The position numbers were made by a program, and so were the translations under genes. A stretch of DNA of 64,000 nt from Salvelinus alpinus (Eukaryota > Chordata > Actinopteri > Salmoniformes > Salmonidae), in assembly GCF_045679555.1 (NCBI RefSeq), contig NC_092087.1, positions 84,078,629-84,142,628 of the forward strand. The letters are read 5' to 3'. This document shows positions 1 to 11,771 of this stretch, one piece after another. The notes beneath the pieces were generated by a model. That model made no database searches, was not told the DNA's origin, and saw only the letters and a program-made list of their open reading frames with translations. The first letter of the stretch is position 1. Every line of letters starts with the position of its first letter.

Positions 1-770
1 GGAGTATCAGATCAATGATGGAGCTCTATACAGGGAGTATCAGATCAATGATGGAGCTCTATACAGGGAGTATCAGATCAATGATGGAGCTCTATACAGG
101 GAGTACCAGTACCAGATCAATGATGGAGCTCTATACAGGGAGTATCAGTACCAGATCAATGATGGAGCTCTATACAGGGAGTATCAGATCAATGATGGAG
201 CTCTATACAGGGAGTATCAGTACCAGATCAATGATGGAGCTCTATACAGGGAGTATCAGATCAATGATGGAGCTCTATACAGGGAGTATCAGTACCAGAT
301 CACTGATGGAGCTCTATACAGGGAGTACCAGATCAATGATGGAGCTCTATACAGGGAGTACCAGTACCAGATCAATGATGGAGCTCTATACAGGGAGTAT
401 CAGTACCAGATCAATGATGGAGCTCTATACAGGGAGTACCATTACCAGATCACTGATGGAGCTCTATACAGGGAGTACCAGATCAATGATGGAGCTCTAT
501 ACAGGGAGTACCAGTACCAGATCACTGATGGAGCTCTATACAGGGAGTACCAGATCAATGATAGAGCTCTATACAGGGAGTATCAGTACCAGATCAATGA
601 TGGAGCTCTATACAGGGAGTACCAGTACCAGATCAATGATGGAGCTCTATACAGGGAGTATCAGTACCAGATCAATGATGGAGCTCTATACAGGGAGTAC
701 CAGTACCAGATCAATGATAGAGCTCTATACAGGGAGTACCAGTACCAGATCACTGTGCAGAGGTACCAGG
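1..770. repeat. Minisatellite with 33-bp and 39-bp units, about 21 copies
   Basis: Units read gatcaatgatggagctctat followed by acagggagtatca, and come in a 33-bp form and a 39-bp form that differ by an extra agtacc. All lengths are multiples of three, so a meaningless open frame runs through the array (MELYTGS motif). The unit resembles LINE 3'-region sequence, and the array joins directly to more LINE-derived sequence at 770. It runs off the left edge of the window. Confidence 0.93.
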
Positions 771-1315
771 TACTTGAGGTAGATATGTACATGAAGGCAG
801 GGTAAAGTGACTAGGCATCAGGATAGATAATAATAAGGTATTTGAGGTAGATATGAACGTGAAGGCAGGGTAAAGTGACTAGACATCAGGATAGATAATA
901 ATAAGGTACTTGAGGTAGGTATGTACATGAAGGCAGGGTAAAGTGACTAGGCATCAGGATAGATAATATTAAGGTATGCGAGGTAGGTATGTACATGAAG
1001 GCAGGGTAAAGTGACTAGGCATCAGGATAGATAATATTAAGGTATTTGAGGTAGGTATGTACATGAAGGCAGGGTAAAGTGACTAGGCATCAGGATAGAT
1101 AATATTAAGGTATTTGAGGTAGGTATGTACATGAAGGCAGGGTAAAGTGACTAGGCATCAGGATAGATAATAATAAGGTATTTGAGGTAGATATGTACAT
1201 GAAGGCAGGGTAAAGTGACTAGGCATCAGGATAGATAATAATAAGGTATTTGAGGTAGGTATGTACATGAAGGCAGGGTAAAGTGCCTAGGCATCAGGAT
1301 AGATAATAATACGAG
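766..1315. repeat. Minisatellite, 68-bp unit, about 8 copies, LINE-derived
   Basis: The unit begins aaggtatttgaggtaggtat and ends with ggatagataata. Copies start 68 bp apart (for example 971 and 1039). The phrase agtgactaggcatcaggata is typical of the noncoding 3' region of the LINE that occupies 1320-2740, so the array appears to be an internal expansion of that element. Confidence 0.92.
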
Positions 1316-1359
1316 TAAAATAAAGTACAGAGTAGCAGCAGCAAATTATGAGTGTAAAA

Positions 1360-1480
1360 GTGTGTGTGTGTATGTGTGTGTGTGTGTGTAATATATATGT
1401 ATGTAGTGTGTGTAAATGTGGGTGGGTTTTGTGTAGGAGTCTCAATGTAGTGTGTGTGAGTGAGGGTGTGTAGGATCAGT
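1360..1480. repeat. GT-rich low-complexity stretch within the LINE
   Basis: Imperfect (GT)n with TATATA interruptions, about 1360-1470. Confidence 0.7.
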
Positions 1481-1921
1481 GCAAGACAGAGTCCAAGCAG
1501 ATAGTTCAGGGACCATTAATTGACTATTTAGCAGTCATAGCAGGGGGGAAGAAGCTGTCTCTGAGCCTGTTGGTCCAAGAGCCGATGCGCCAGTACCGTT
1601 TGCCGGACGATAGCAGAGTGAACAGTCTTATGGCTTGGGTGACTGGAGTCTGTGGCCTTCCTCTGACACCGCCTGAGGTCCTGGATGGCAGGGAGGTCGG
1701 CCCAAATGATGCACTGGGCTGTCCGCACCACCCTCTAGCGCTTTGCGCTCCAGGGCAGTGCATTTGCTGTACCAAGCGGTGATGCAGCCAGTCAAGATGC
1801 TCTCGATGGTGCAGCTGTAGAACTTTTTGAAGATCCAAGGGCCCATGCAAAATCTTTTCATCCTCCTGAGGTGGAAGAGGTGCTACCGTGCCCTCTTCAT
1901 GATGGGGGGGTTGTGTGTGGA

Positions 1922-2708
1922 TCATGTTAGGTCCCTCGTGATGTGGACACCAAGGAATTTGAAGCTCTCGACCTGCACCACTACAGCCCCGTCGATGTGG
2001 ATGGGGGCGTGCTCTGCCCTCTTTCTCCTATAGTACACGATCAGCTCATTGGTCTTTCTGACGTTGAGGGAGAGGTTGTTGTTCAGGCACCACCCTGCTA
2101 AGTCTCTGACCTCCTCCCTGTAGAAGGACTCATTGCTGTCGGTGATCAGGCCGATCACTGTCATATCGTCATACGTAGCCACGCAGTTGTGGGTGAACAG
2201 GGAGTACAGGAGGGGACTAAGCACATACTCTTGAGGTGCTCCCGTGTTGAGGGTCAGCGTAGCGAAGGTGTTGTTGCCTACCTTCACCACCTGCGGCCGG
2301 CCCGTGAGGAAGCCCAGGATCCAGTTGCAGAAGGAGGGGTTCAGTCCCAGGGTCCTTAGCTTGGTGATGAGCTTGGAGGGGACTATGGTGCTGAACGCTG
2401 GGCTGGAGTTTGTGAACAGCATTCTCACAGTTATTTCCCCTCTTGTCCAGGTGGGAGAGGGCAGTGGCATGTGTAACTGAGATGGCATCCTCTGTGGATC
2501 TGTTGGGGAGGTATGCAAATTGGAGTGGTTCTAGCCTGTCTAGGATGATGGTGTTGATGTGTGTCATGACCATCCTTTCAAAGCACTCCATAATTATAGA
2601 TGTGAGTGCTACAGGGCGATAGTCATTTAGGCAGGTTAACTTGGAGCTCTTGGGAACAGGGACAATGGTGGTCAGGTTGAAAGTAGTTGGGATTACAGAC
2701 TGGGACAA
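1922..2708 (-). pseudogene. LINE reverse transcriptase fragment, frameshifted
   Basis: Two overlapping minus-strand frames (2708-2217 and 2518-1922) encode consecutive RT blocks. NDYRPVALTS and [10 protein letters not shown] lie in the upstream frame. The next frame carries [11 protein letters not shown], a Q-E altered version of the usual GxPQG block ([16 protein letters not shown]) and a degraded catalytic box (TYDD in place of F/YADD). [13 protein letters not shown] and FKFLGVHI follow. A frameshift lies between the first two blocks. The endonuclease and ORF1 are absent. Not functional. Confidence 0.88.
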
Positions 2709-2765
2709 GGAGAGATTGTGTGCATTTGCCTGCCTTCATGTGTTTGTGTGATAGATGGTCCCCTT

Positions 2766-3085
2766 CAGCACAGTGTCAGCCAGTCAGCCAGTCAGTCAGT
2801 CTGTCAGCTAGTCAGGCAGTCATGCAGTCAGCCAGTCAGTCAGTCAGTTAGGCAGTCAGGCAGTCAGTCAGCCAGTTAGGCAGTCAGCCAACCAGTTAGG
2901 CAGTCAGCCAGTCAGCCAGGCAGTCAGGCAGTCAGCCAGTCTGGCAGTCAGTCAGACAGTCCCACGTAAAGGTAGTAAGTCAGTCAGCTAGTCAGCCAGT
3001 CAGCCATCCATCCATCCAGTCAGTCAGTCAGTCAGTCACCTATTCAAGCAGTCAGCCAGAGCCAGTCAGCCAGTCAGTCCCAGAT
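2766..3085. repeat. Degenerate CAGT tetranucleotide array
   Basis: About 300 bp of cagt/cagc/cagg tetramers (cagtcagccagtcagtcagt type), broken by short insertions such as ccatccatccatccagt and cccacgtaaagg. Confidence 0.9.
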
Positions 3086-3507
3086 AAAGGCAGGCCGTAA
3101 ACACACACAGACAGGCTGTGATGGAGAAAGAGCTGTGATGGAATCCTTTGACAGACTGGCCTTGTGTTGCCACGCCGACACCGCATCACGTCACTACGGT
3201 TACACAGCAGAGACGGGTGAAGGAAGGGGGAAGGAGGCAAGACAAGACAAGGCGAAATGAGAGGAATGTGTATGTGATTGTGTGTGTGTGTGTGACTGTG
3301 TGTGTGATTGTGTGTATGTGTGATTGTGTGTGATTGTGTGTGTGTGTGTGTGTGATTGTGTGTGTGCGCGTGCGTGTGTTCGTACAGTAGAAGTGGTGTC
3401 ATAATACAGTGTAAATCCAGATTAGAAGTGTGTCATTAGCTAGACCGCTGGGTAATCCTCATCTGATCTGTGGTAGATAATCCCACTGCTGCCCAGCACA
3501 CACACTC
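3086..3507. other. No gene seen; GT-rich stretch at 3262-3380
   Basis: 3086-3260 shows no recognisable gene or repeat. 3262-3380 is an imperfect (GT)n interspersed with gattgtgtgtg units. 3380-3507 is unremarkable. Confidence 0.5.
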
Positions 3508-3842
<335 letters not shown>

Positions 3843-4021
3843 AAATAAAATCACACAAATCCCACACACACTCTAAGTGTTAAAACCTCCCTAATGTAAC
3901 ACACAAACACTGTGTCACAGCGTCTCTTAAGTAGAGTACATTTGGAAGTGGTGTTCCAATGACTTGGTGGATACCTGACCACTAGGGAGAGAGTGGTGCT
4001 GTGAAAGCAATTCCCCCTCAC

Positions 4022-4140
4022 ACAGCGTGGAGCTTCACAACACAGCACTCCGTCTCACACAGCGTGGAGCTTCACAACACAGCACTCTGTCTCACACAAC
4101 ATGGAGCTTCACAACACAGCACTCCGTCTCACACAACATG
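4022..4140. repeat. 37-bp tandem repeat, 3 copies
   Basis: The unit gtggagcttcacaacacagc plus actccgtctcacacagc repeats three times with a few substitutions. Confidence 0.85.
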
Positions 4141-4213
4141 GGATCCTATCTCACTACTGACACCAGCGTAGCAAACAACAGCATGTGTAGTCTATTAGAA
4201 GATACACACACTA

Positions 4214-4246
4214 ACAATACAAAGGGCTTTATTGACATGGCAAACA
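4214..4246 (-). mobile_element. 3' tip of AATTG-tailed LINE, minus strand
   Basis: caaagggctttattgacatg matches, in reverse complement, the terminal polyadenylation region of the LINE at 30002-31420 (ccaataaagccccttg). It is followed immediately by the Tc1 fragment. The same LINE family resumes at 6104 in the same orientation. Confidence 0.65.
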
Positions 4247-4660
4247 TACAGTACCAGTCACACCTACTCATTCAAGGGTTTGACTTCATGTTTACTATGT
4301 TCTGCATAGTAGAATAATAGTGAAGACATCAAAACTATGAAATAACACATATGGAGTCATGTAGTAACCAAAAAGGTGTTAAACAAATCAAAATATATTT
4401 TATATTTGAGATTCTTCAATGTAGCCACCCTTTGCCTTAATGACAGCTTTCCACACTCTTGGCAATCTCTCAACCAGCTTCATGAGGTAGTCACCTGGAA
4501 TGCATTTCAAATAACAGTTGTGCCTTCTAAAAGTGAATTTGTGGAATTTCTTTCCTTCTTAGTGTTTGAGCCAGTCAGTTGTGTTTTGACAAGATAGGGG
4601 TGGTATACAGAAGATAGCCCTATTTGGTAAAAGACCAAGTCCATATTACGGCATTAGAGT
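4247..4660 (+). mobile_element. Tc1-like transposon, 5' fragment
   Basis: Starts with a TIR-type sequence (tacagtaccagtca) and continues through cctactcattcaagggtttg, aatagtgaagacatcaaaac, gtagtcacctggaatgcatt and aaaagaccaagtccatatta. These match the Tc1 copy at 57446-58727 in the same order. The sequence jumps from just upstream of the transposase start straight into the 33-bp array, so the intervening coding part is deleted. Confidence 0.9.
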
Positions 4661-6098
4661 TACCTCTGCTGCAGAGGATAAGTTCATTAGAGTTACCTCT
4701 GATGCAGAGGATACGTTCATTCGAGTTACCTCTGCTGCAGAGGATAAGTTCATTAGAGTTACCTCTGCTGCAGAGGATAAGTTCCTTAGAGTTACCTCTG
4801 CTGCAGAGGATAAGTTCATTAGAGTTACCTCTGCTGCAGAGGATACGTTCATTAGAGTTACCTCTGCTGCAGAGGATAAGTTCATTAGAGTTACCTCTGC
4901 TGCAGAGGATACGTTCATTAGAGTTACCTCTGCTGCAGAGGATAAGTTCATTAGAGTTACCTCTGCTGCAGAGGATACGTTCATTAGAGTTACCTCTGCT
5001 GCAGAGGATACGTTCATTAGAGTTACCTCTGCTGCAGAGGATACGTTCATTAGAGTTACCTCTGCTGCAGAGGATACGTTCATTAGAGTTACCTCTGCTG
5101 CAGAGGATAAGTTCATTAGAGTTACCTCTGCTGCAGAGGATACGTTCATTAGAGTTACCTCTGCTGCAGAGGATAAGTTCATTAGAGTTACCTCTGCTGC
5201 AGAGGATACGTTCATTAGAGTTACCTCTGCTGCAGAGGATACGTTCATTAGAGTTACCTCTGATGCAGAGGATACGTTCATTAGAGTTACCTCTGCTGCA
5301 GAGGATACGTTCATTAGAGTTACCTCTGCTGCAGAGGATAAGTTCCTTAGAGTTACCTCTGCTGCAGAGGATAAGTTCATTAGAGTTACCTCTGCTGCAG
5401 AGGATACGTTCATTAGAGTTACCTCTGCTGCAGAGGATAAGTTCATTAGAGTTACCTCTGCTGCAGAGGATACGTTCATTAGAGTTACCTCTGCTGCAGA
5501 GGATAAGTTCATTAGAGTTACCTCTGCTGCAGAGGATACGTTCATTAGAGTTACCTCTGCTGCAGAGGATACGTTCATTAGAGTTACCTCTGCTGCAGAG
5601 GATACGTTCATTAGAGTTACCTCTGCTGCAGAGGATACGTTCATTAGAGTTACCTCTGCTGCAGAGGATAAGTTCATTAGAGTTACCTCTGCTGCAGAGG
5701 ATACGTTCATTAGAGTTACCTCTGCTGCAGAGGATAAGTTCATTAGAGTTACCTCTGCTGCAGAGGATACGTTCATTAGAGTTACCTCTGCTGCAGAGGA
5801 TACGTTCATTAGAGTTACCTCTGCTGCAGAGGATACGTTCATTAGAGTTACCTCTGCTGCAGAGGATAAGTTCATTAGAGTTACCTCTGCTGCAGAGGAT
5901 AAGTTCATTAGAGTTACCTCTGCTGCAGAGGATACGTTCATTAGAGTTACCTCTGCTGCAGAGGATACGTTCATTAGAGTTACCTCTGCTGCAGAGGATA
6001 CGTTCATTAGCGTTACCTCTGCTGCAGAGGATACGTTCATTAGAGTTACCTCTGCTGCAGAGGATACGTTCATTAGCGTTACCTCTGCTGCAGAGGTA
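4652..6098. repeat. 33-bp minisatellite made from Tc1 transposase coding sequence, about 43 copies
   Basis: The unit agagttacctctgctgcaga plus ggataagttcatt occurs once in the Tc1 transposase reading frame at 58028-58060, where it encodes [11 protein letters not shown] near the DNA-binding domain. Here it is repeated about 43 times. Units alternate between gataag and gatacg variants, and the order of variants itself repeats. The diagnostic gttccttag variant occurs at 4781 and 5342, exactly 561 bp (17 units) apart. Both strands stay open for about 490-500 codons because 33 is a multiple of three; this is not a gene. Confidence 0.97.
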
Positions 6099-6103
6099 AC
6101 GTC

Positions 6104-6546
6104 AGGTATTCTGCCACTGTGTCTTCTCTGTTTAGGGCCAAATAGCATTCTAGTTGCTCAGTGTTTTGATTAGTTCTTTCCAATGTGTCAAGTAATTATC
6201 TTTTTGTTTTCTCATGATTTGGTTGGGTCTAATTGTGTTGCTGTCCTGGGGCTCTTTGTGGTCTGTTTGTGTTTGTGAACAGAGCACCAGGACCAGCTTG
6301 CTTAGGGGACTCTTCTCTAAATTAATCTCTATGTAGATGATGGCTTTGTCATGGAAGATTTGGGAATGGCTTCCTTTAAGGTGGTTGTAGAATTTAACGT
6401 CTCTTTTCTGGATTTTGATAATTAGTGGGTATCGTCCTAATTCTGCTATGCATGCATTATTTGGTGTTTTACGTTGTACACGGACTATGTTTTGCTGAAT
6501 TCTGCATGCAGAGTCTCAATTTGGTGTTTGTCCCATTTTGTGAATT
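6104..6546 (-). mobile_element. AATTG-tailed LINE interior, minus strand
   Basis: Reverse complement matches 30360-30795 of the plus-strand LINE copy: gtcaggtattctgccactgt, tctcatgatttggttgggtc and ctaattctgctatgcatgca are all present in mirrored order. Together with 4214-4246 it brackets the Tc1-derived array. About 560 bp of LINE 3' sequence expected between the two pieces is missing. Confidence 0.85.
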
Positions 6547-6654
6547 CTTGGTTCTCTCTCCCTCTCTCTCCCTCTTGCTCGCGCTCAAAACTCCTTAAGG
6601 TGTCTGCGTACTAGGTTCGGTTTGCTCCTAGCAGAAGTCATCTAGGCAAAGTTA

Positions 6655-7900
6655 TTTTTTTATTTTAGCAAATTGATTGAAAATTCAAATACAGAAATAT
6701 ATCATTTACATAATTATTCACACCCCTGAGTCAATAAATGTTAGAATCATGTTTGGCAGCGATTACAGCTGTGAGTGTTTCCTGGTAAGTATCTAAAAGC
6801 TTTGCACACCTGGAATGTAAAATATTTGTCCATAGTTTTTTCAAAATTCTTCAAGCTCTGCCAAATTGGTCGTTGATCATTGCTAGACAACCATTTTCAA
6901 GTCTTGCCATAGATTTTAAAACAGATTTAAGTCAAAACTGTAACTCAGCCACTCAGGAACATTCATTGTCTTCTTGGTAAGCAACTCCAGTGTAGATTTG
7001 GCCTTGTGTTTTAGGTTATTGTCCTTCTGAAAGGTGAATTAATCTCCCAATGTCTGATGGAAAGCAGACTGAACCAGGTTTTCCTTTAGGATTTTGCCTG
7101 TGCTTAGGTCCATTTTGTTTATTTTTTATCCTGAAAAACTCTCCAGTCTTTAACGATTACAAGCATACCCATCACATGATGCAGCCGCGACTATGCTTGA
7201 AAATGTGGCTCGTGGTACTCAGTGAGGTGTTGTATTCAATTTGCCCCAAACATAACACTTTGTGTTCAGGACAAAAAGTGAATTACTTTGCCACATTTTG
7301 TGCAGTGTGAGACCAAGCAACTGATCATGTGACTTAATAGGCTTCTACCCCCAAGCAATAAGACTCCTGAACAGCTAATCAAATGGCTACCCAGATTATT
7401 TGCATTGTCCCCCCTCCCCTTTTTACGCTGCTGCTATTCTCTGTTTATTATCTATGCATTGTCACTTTAACTCTAACTACATGTACATATTACCTCAATT
7501 ACCTTGACTAACCGGTGCCCCTGCACATTGACATTGTGTACCGGTACCCCCTGTATATAGCCTCGCCAATGTTAATTTACTGCTGCTCTTTAATTATTTG
7601 TTTCTTTTATTTTTTACTTAACTATTTTTTACATAACACATATTTTTATTAAAACTACATTGATGGTTAAGGGCTTGTAAGTAAGCACTTTTTATTTTAT
7701 TTGACTTGTTAAGCAAACTTTTTACTCCTGAACTTATTTAGGCTTGCCATAACAAAGGGGTTGAACAATTAGTGACTCAAGACATTTCAGCTTTTCATTT
7801 TTTAGCAATTTGTAACAATTTCGAAGAACATAATTACACTTTGACATTATGGGGTATTGTGTTTAGGCCAGTGACAAAACATTTTTTCAGAGGAGATCTT
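6655..7900 (-). mobile_element. Decayed Tc1-like transposon split by a LINE 3' end
   Basis: 6700-7310 reads as the minus-strand transposase region of a salmonid Tc1 family (ttggcagcgattacagctgt, gcatacccatcacatgatgc, gccccaaacataacactttg). 7703-7900 is the terminal part of the same family (tactcctgaacttatttagg, acattatggggtattgtgtt). The element is frameshifted throughout. The middle (about 7340-7702) is foreign LINE sequence. Confidence 0.8.
7340..7702 (+). mobile_element. LINE 3' end (L2/CR1-like), plus strand, 5'-truncated
   Basis: Contains the LINE 3' terminus: caataagactcctgaacagc, caaatggctacccagattat, tttatta/tctatgcattgtcac and cctgtatatagcctcgcc, ending in gggcttgtaagtaagca. It is inserted into the Tc1 relic. 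It is the same family as the minus-strand LINE at 1-2740. Confidence 0.8.
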
Positions 7901-8177
7901 AGTCGCGCAATTTTACATCTAACTAAGATGTTTGGTGCAGTATTTCTCAAATGAAAAAATGTGCATGAAAACGAGTCGTCTTTTGATGAATGACAACACA
8001 CACTTCATTGAAGAATCCCTACTGTTGACCAATCACTGACGAAGGAGAGTAGACTTCGGCTACCAAAATGTGGCTTCCCTCAAGCAAAAATGTAGTGTGC
8101 ACACCGTTACAGCCAACACACAGCACCCCACCACACACACTCTGACAGACATGTAAGCTCCACCTGGTCAGGGTAGA
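7900..8177. other. No gene or recognised repeat
   Basis: Mixed-composition sequence with no convincing ORF or family match. Confidence 0.4.
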
Positions 8178-8390
8178 ACCCATATAACCCAGGTCATCAT
8201 GGGCCAGGATCCATCAAGAGGGGGCCTGACAGCCTGGAGCCCCCGGGGCAAAGCTCCACAGCTGGACATATGGGGCACTTTGGGGTCATCACTCCAGACC
8301 GGACCGCTGAACGGGGTCCAAATGGATCAGATAAGAGGATATTTGGGGAGTGGTTGGAAAGTGGACACTGGAGGGTGTGAGAGGTATCTG

Positions 8391-8503
8391 TGTCCCAAAT
8401 AGCACCATATTCCCTAAATAGGGCACTACATTTGACTAGGGCCCATAGAACTCTGGTAAAAAGTAGTGCACTATGGAAGGAATATGGTGCCATTTGTGAT
8501 GCA
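8391..8503. mobile_element. Palindromic MITE (CCCTATT family), duplicated copy A
   Basis: The left arm (gtcccaaatagcaccatatt) and right arm (gaatatggtgccatttgtga) are inverted complements around a centre rich in actagggcccatag. It is also present in copy B, so it predates the duplication. Confidence 0.8.
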
Positions 8504-8609
8504 ATCACAGTAGAATGAGGTACAGATGGGGGGTCGTCCTGATCTGTCCACTGAGTTGTGACTATCACTCAACCCAACCACTGCAGTGGTGGTTTAATGG
8601 AATGTATCA

Positions 8610-8791
<182 letters not shown>

Positions 8792-9463
8792 ATTAATGCC
8801 TTCAGATTGGTTCACAAATTAATTTGTTGATGGATGAAGGGTCCTATTGCAAGCCTGTAAAGTTGGCAGCTCTCCATAGAGATGTACTAGAGAGCTCCTC
8901 TCCTATCTTTGCAATGGTAGCTTCTTTCGGACTTTGGGCCAAGTGTGCCGTCTATCCAACTCTATGTAGAGATGGCCTTAACCAGCATATCTGGGCAGTT
9001 TTCGATTGAGACTCCTAAAAAACCTGCAATGTGATTAGGATAAGAACCAAAACTGGGGGGTGATTTGTGCTGTTCCTGAGCCTATGGAAGCTCTATACAG
9101 AGGCCAAAACTTCCTGTGAGATGAAGAGCGCTGTAAAAATAGTAACGGTGCTGATGATGATGATGGTGATGATGTTTCTGATCATCATAACTGCAGCGCT
9201 AACAATGCCAATACTGCGCTACAAAGGCACATTTCTTATACTACATGATATATTCTGATCAACTGGCTTGTTCCTGTGTCAGGAAACTAAATACCACATT
9301 AATCAGATAATATAACTGGCCATTACAACAGATCAAAGATTTTTGACCAAATTCCTAGTTCCTGTGTTTTGCCTTTGTTAGGCAAAATAGCTCTTCTGCC
9401 TATTAGCATAATTCATGTCATTCCGGTAATGCACTCAAACACCGAGACGTCGCTCAGGATGCG

Positions 9464-9505
<42 letters not shown>

Positions 9506-9734
9506 CAAGAATGGCCTCTGTAAAAATAGACTTGCAGTCATTTCTTACATCGTGAAGATAAACAGTGCTGTACTTCCATTATAAGTACAGGCTCATTAAC
9601 AGCAGTAACATGGTGAAGATAGAGATGCTAGGTGAATGTGGAAGATTCTAGATACAGATTCTAGATTCATGTGGAACATTCTGGTTTCAGGGAAATCCTG
9701 TAAGATAAGGCCTGATGTGTTCCAGTGTGTGTAT

Positions 9735-9907
9735 CACAGGTGGTTAGTGGCACCTTAATTGGGGAGGATGGGCTCGTGGTGATGGCTGGAGCGGAATAAG
9801 TGGAATGGGATCAAATACATCACATGGTTTCCACGTGTTTTAGGCCATTCCATTTGCGCCGTTCCAGACTTTACTATGAGCCATCCTCCTCTCAGCAGCC
9901 TCCACTG
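9735..9907. mobile_element. hAT-like non-autonomous element (173 bp) with 8-bp TSD
   Basis: The element ends in gcctccactg. It is flanked on both sides by gtgtgtat (9727-9734 and 9908-9915). The paralogous copy B has an uninterrupted site (ccagtgtgtgtatttaggc, near 11425-11443). The arms gaggatgggctcgtg and gagccatcctcctc are inverted complements. An 8-bp TSD with CAG..CTG-type ends fits the hAT superfamily. A related copy lies at 16945-17128. Confidence 0.85.
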
Positions 9908-10445
9908 GTGTGTATTTGGACTTATAGTGAAGCTAACTGGCCTGGGTTAGTCTAGGGTGCTGTAGGTAGATATATACATATAGGCCTGCTGTGCTGTGTG
10001 TTATTAAAGATAGTCCAGGCTGCCTCAGGGTAAGTGACAGGATTCTGTGCTTCACTGCAAGACTATGGTCATGGAGGCAGCTAGCTATTAGCTACTGTAA
10101 CAGGCTATGGCCATGGACGTAGCTAGCTAGTATGCAACTACTGTAACACGCTATGACCATGGATATCGATAGCTAGTAACTACTGTATCAGGCTATGGCC
10201 ATGGAAGTAGGTAGTGCACCCATGCCCAGGACAGAGAGCCCATCCTGGGCCAGGATCTATCAGGAGGGAGCCTGACAGCCTGGAGCTCCAGGGCAATTCT
10301 CCACAGCTGGACACATGGGGCTGTATGGGGCCATCACTCCAGACCGGACAGCTGAACTGGATCCAACTGGATCAGACTTGTTCAAATGTGAGTTGGCATA
10401 GGGGGGACGTGGTTATAAAGGGGACACTGGAGGGTGTGAGAGGTA

Positions 10446-10555
10446 AGTGTGTCCCAAATAACACCCTATTACCTATATAGTGCACTACTTTTGACAAGGG
10501 TCCATAGGACTCTGGTAAAGAAATTAGGGAATAGGGTGCCATTTGTAATGCAACC
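10446..10555. mobile_element. Palindromic MITE (CCCTATT family), duplicated copy B
   Basis: Arms gtcccaaataacaccctatt and gaatagggtgccatttgtaa form an inverted repeat. It is the ortholog-by-duplication of 8391-8503. Confidence 0.8.
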
Positions 10556-11771
10556 ATAGTAGAATGGGGTATAGATAGGTGGTGGTCCTGATATGTCGAC
10601 TGAGTTGTGACTATCACTCAACCCAATGGCTGCAGTGTTGGTTTAATGGAATGTATCAGTGTATGTGTGTGTGAGTGCGTGTGTGCGCACACGTGTTTTA
10701 ATGTAATGTATGATAATGCATTCATGTTGGCTCACAGATTAATTTGTTGATGATGAGTGGTCCTATAGCAAGCCTGTAAAGATGCCAGCTCTCCATAGAA
10801 ATGTACTAGAGAGCTCCTCTCCTTGCTATGCTTGAACAGGCTTTGGAACAAGTGTGCCCTCTATCCAACTCTATGTAACCAGATCTGGGGTGTTTTTGAT
10901 TGAGACCCCAAAACAACCATGCAATATGATGGGGATAAGACCCAAAACTGGGGGATGAATTGTGCTGTTTCTGAGCCTGAGGAAGCTCTCTATGAAGAGG
11001 CCAATACTCCCTGAAAGATGAAGAGGCTGTACAACAATACTAATGGTACTGATGATGCTGATGATGATGATGGTGATGATGCTGCTGATGATGATGGTGA
11101 TGATGTTGCTGATAACAATAACACGATGTCAATAGCTCTTCTGCATATTAGCATAATTAATGTCATTCCGTTAATGCACTCAAACACTGAGAAACACACA
11201 CACACACACGCACGTCAAGACTGGCCTGCTTAAAAATAGACTTGCAGTAATTTCTTATTAATTGTGTAATTGTGAAGATAAACAGATTCTACATACAGAT
11301 TATAGATGCATGTGGAAGATTCAAATTCTAGATTAATGTGGAAGATTCTAGATGCAGATTCTAGATTCATGTGAAACGTTCTGGATTCATTGGTATCCTG
11401 TAAGATAAGGTCAGATGTGTTCCAGTGTGTGTATTTAGGCCTATGGTAAAGCTAGATTGTCTTGGTTAGTCGAGTGTACTGCAGGAAGTTACAGTGCATT
11501 CGGGAAAGTATTCAGACCGCTTCACTTTTTCCACATTTTGTTACGTTGCAGCCTTATTCTAAAATTGATTAAATAGATTTTTCCGTCATCAATCTACACA
11601 CAATACACCATAATGACAAAGCAAAAACAGGTTTTTAGAATTTCTTGCAAATTTATTAAAAATAAAATATGAAAATATCACATTTACATAAGTATTCAGA
11701 CCCTTTACTCAGTACCTTGTTGAAGCATCTTTGGCAGCGATTACAGCCTTGTGTCTTCTTGGGTATGACGC

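Larger units (their letters stand above)
1..2740 (-). mobile_element. LINE (L2/CR1-like non-LTR retrotransposon), minus strand, 3' end cut by window edge
   Basis: Read on the minus strand, 2708-1922 encodes reverse transcriptase blocks, and 1920-1500 continues with the untranslated and C-terminal part of the same salmonid LINE family. The sequence left of 1320 also belongs to its 3' region, because the motif ctatacagggagtaccagta resembles the plus-strand LINE 3' end at about 7540-7565 (gtaccggtaccccctgtata read in reverse). The 3' region has been expanded into two tandem arrays (1-770 and 766-1315). The element is 5'-truncated near 2740, where it gives way to a CAGT-type simple repeat. The exact clade was not determined. 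Confidence 0.8.

Noticed and set aside
15-782. 255-codon frame of MELYTGS repeats
   Set aside because: Minisatellite translated; unit is LINE-derived and noncoding.
4624-6148. Open frames of about 490-500 codons on both strands
   Set aside because: They are an artefact of a 33-bp tandem unit whose length is a multiple of three; protein-like repetition simply mirrors the DNA repeat.
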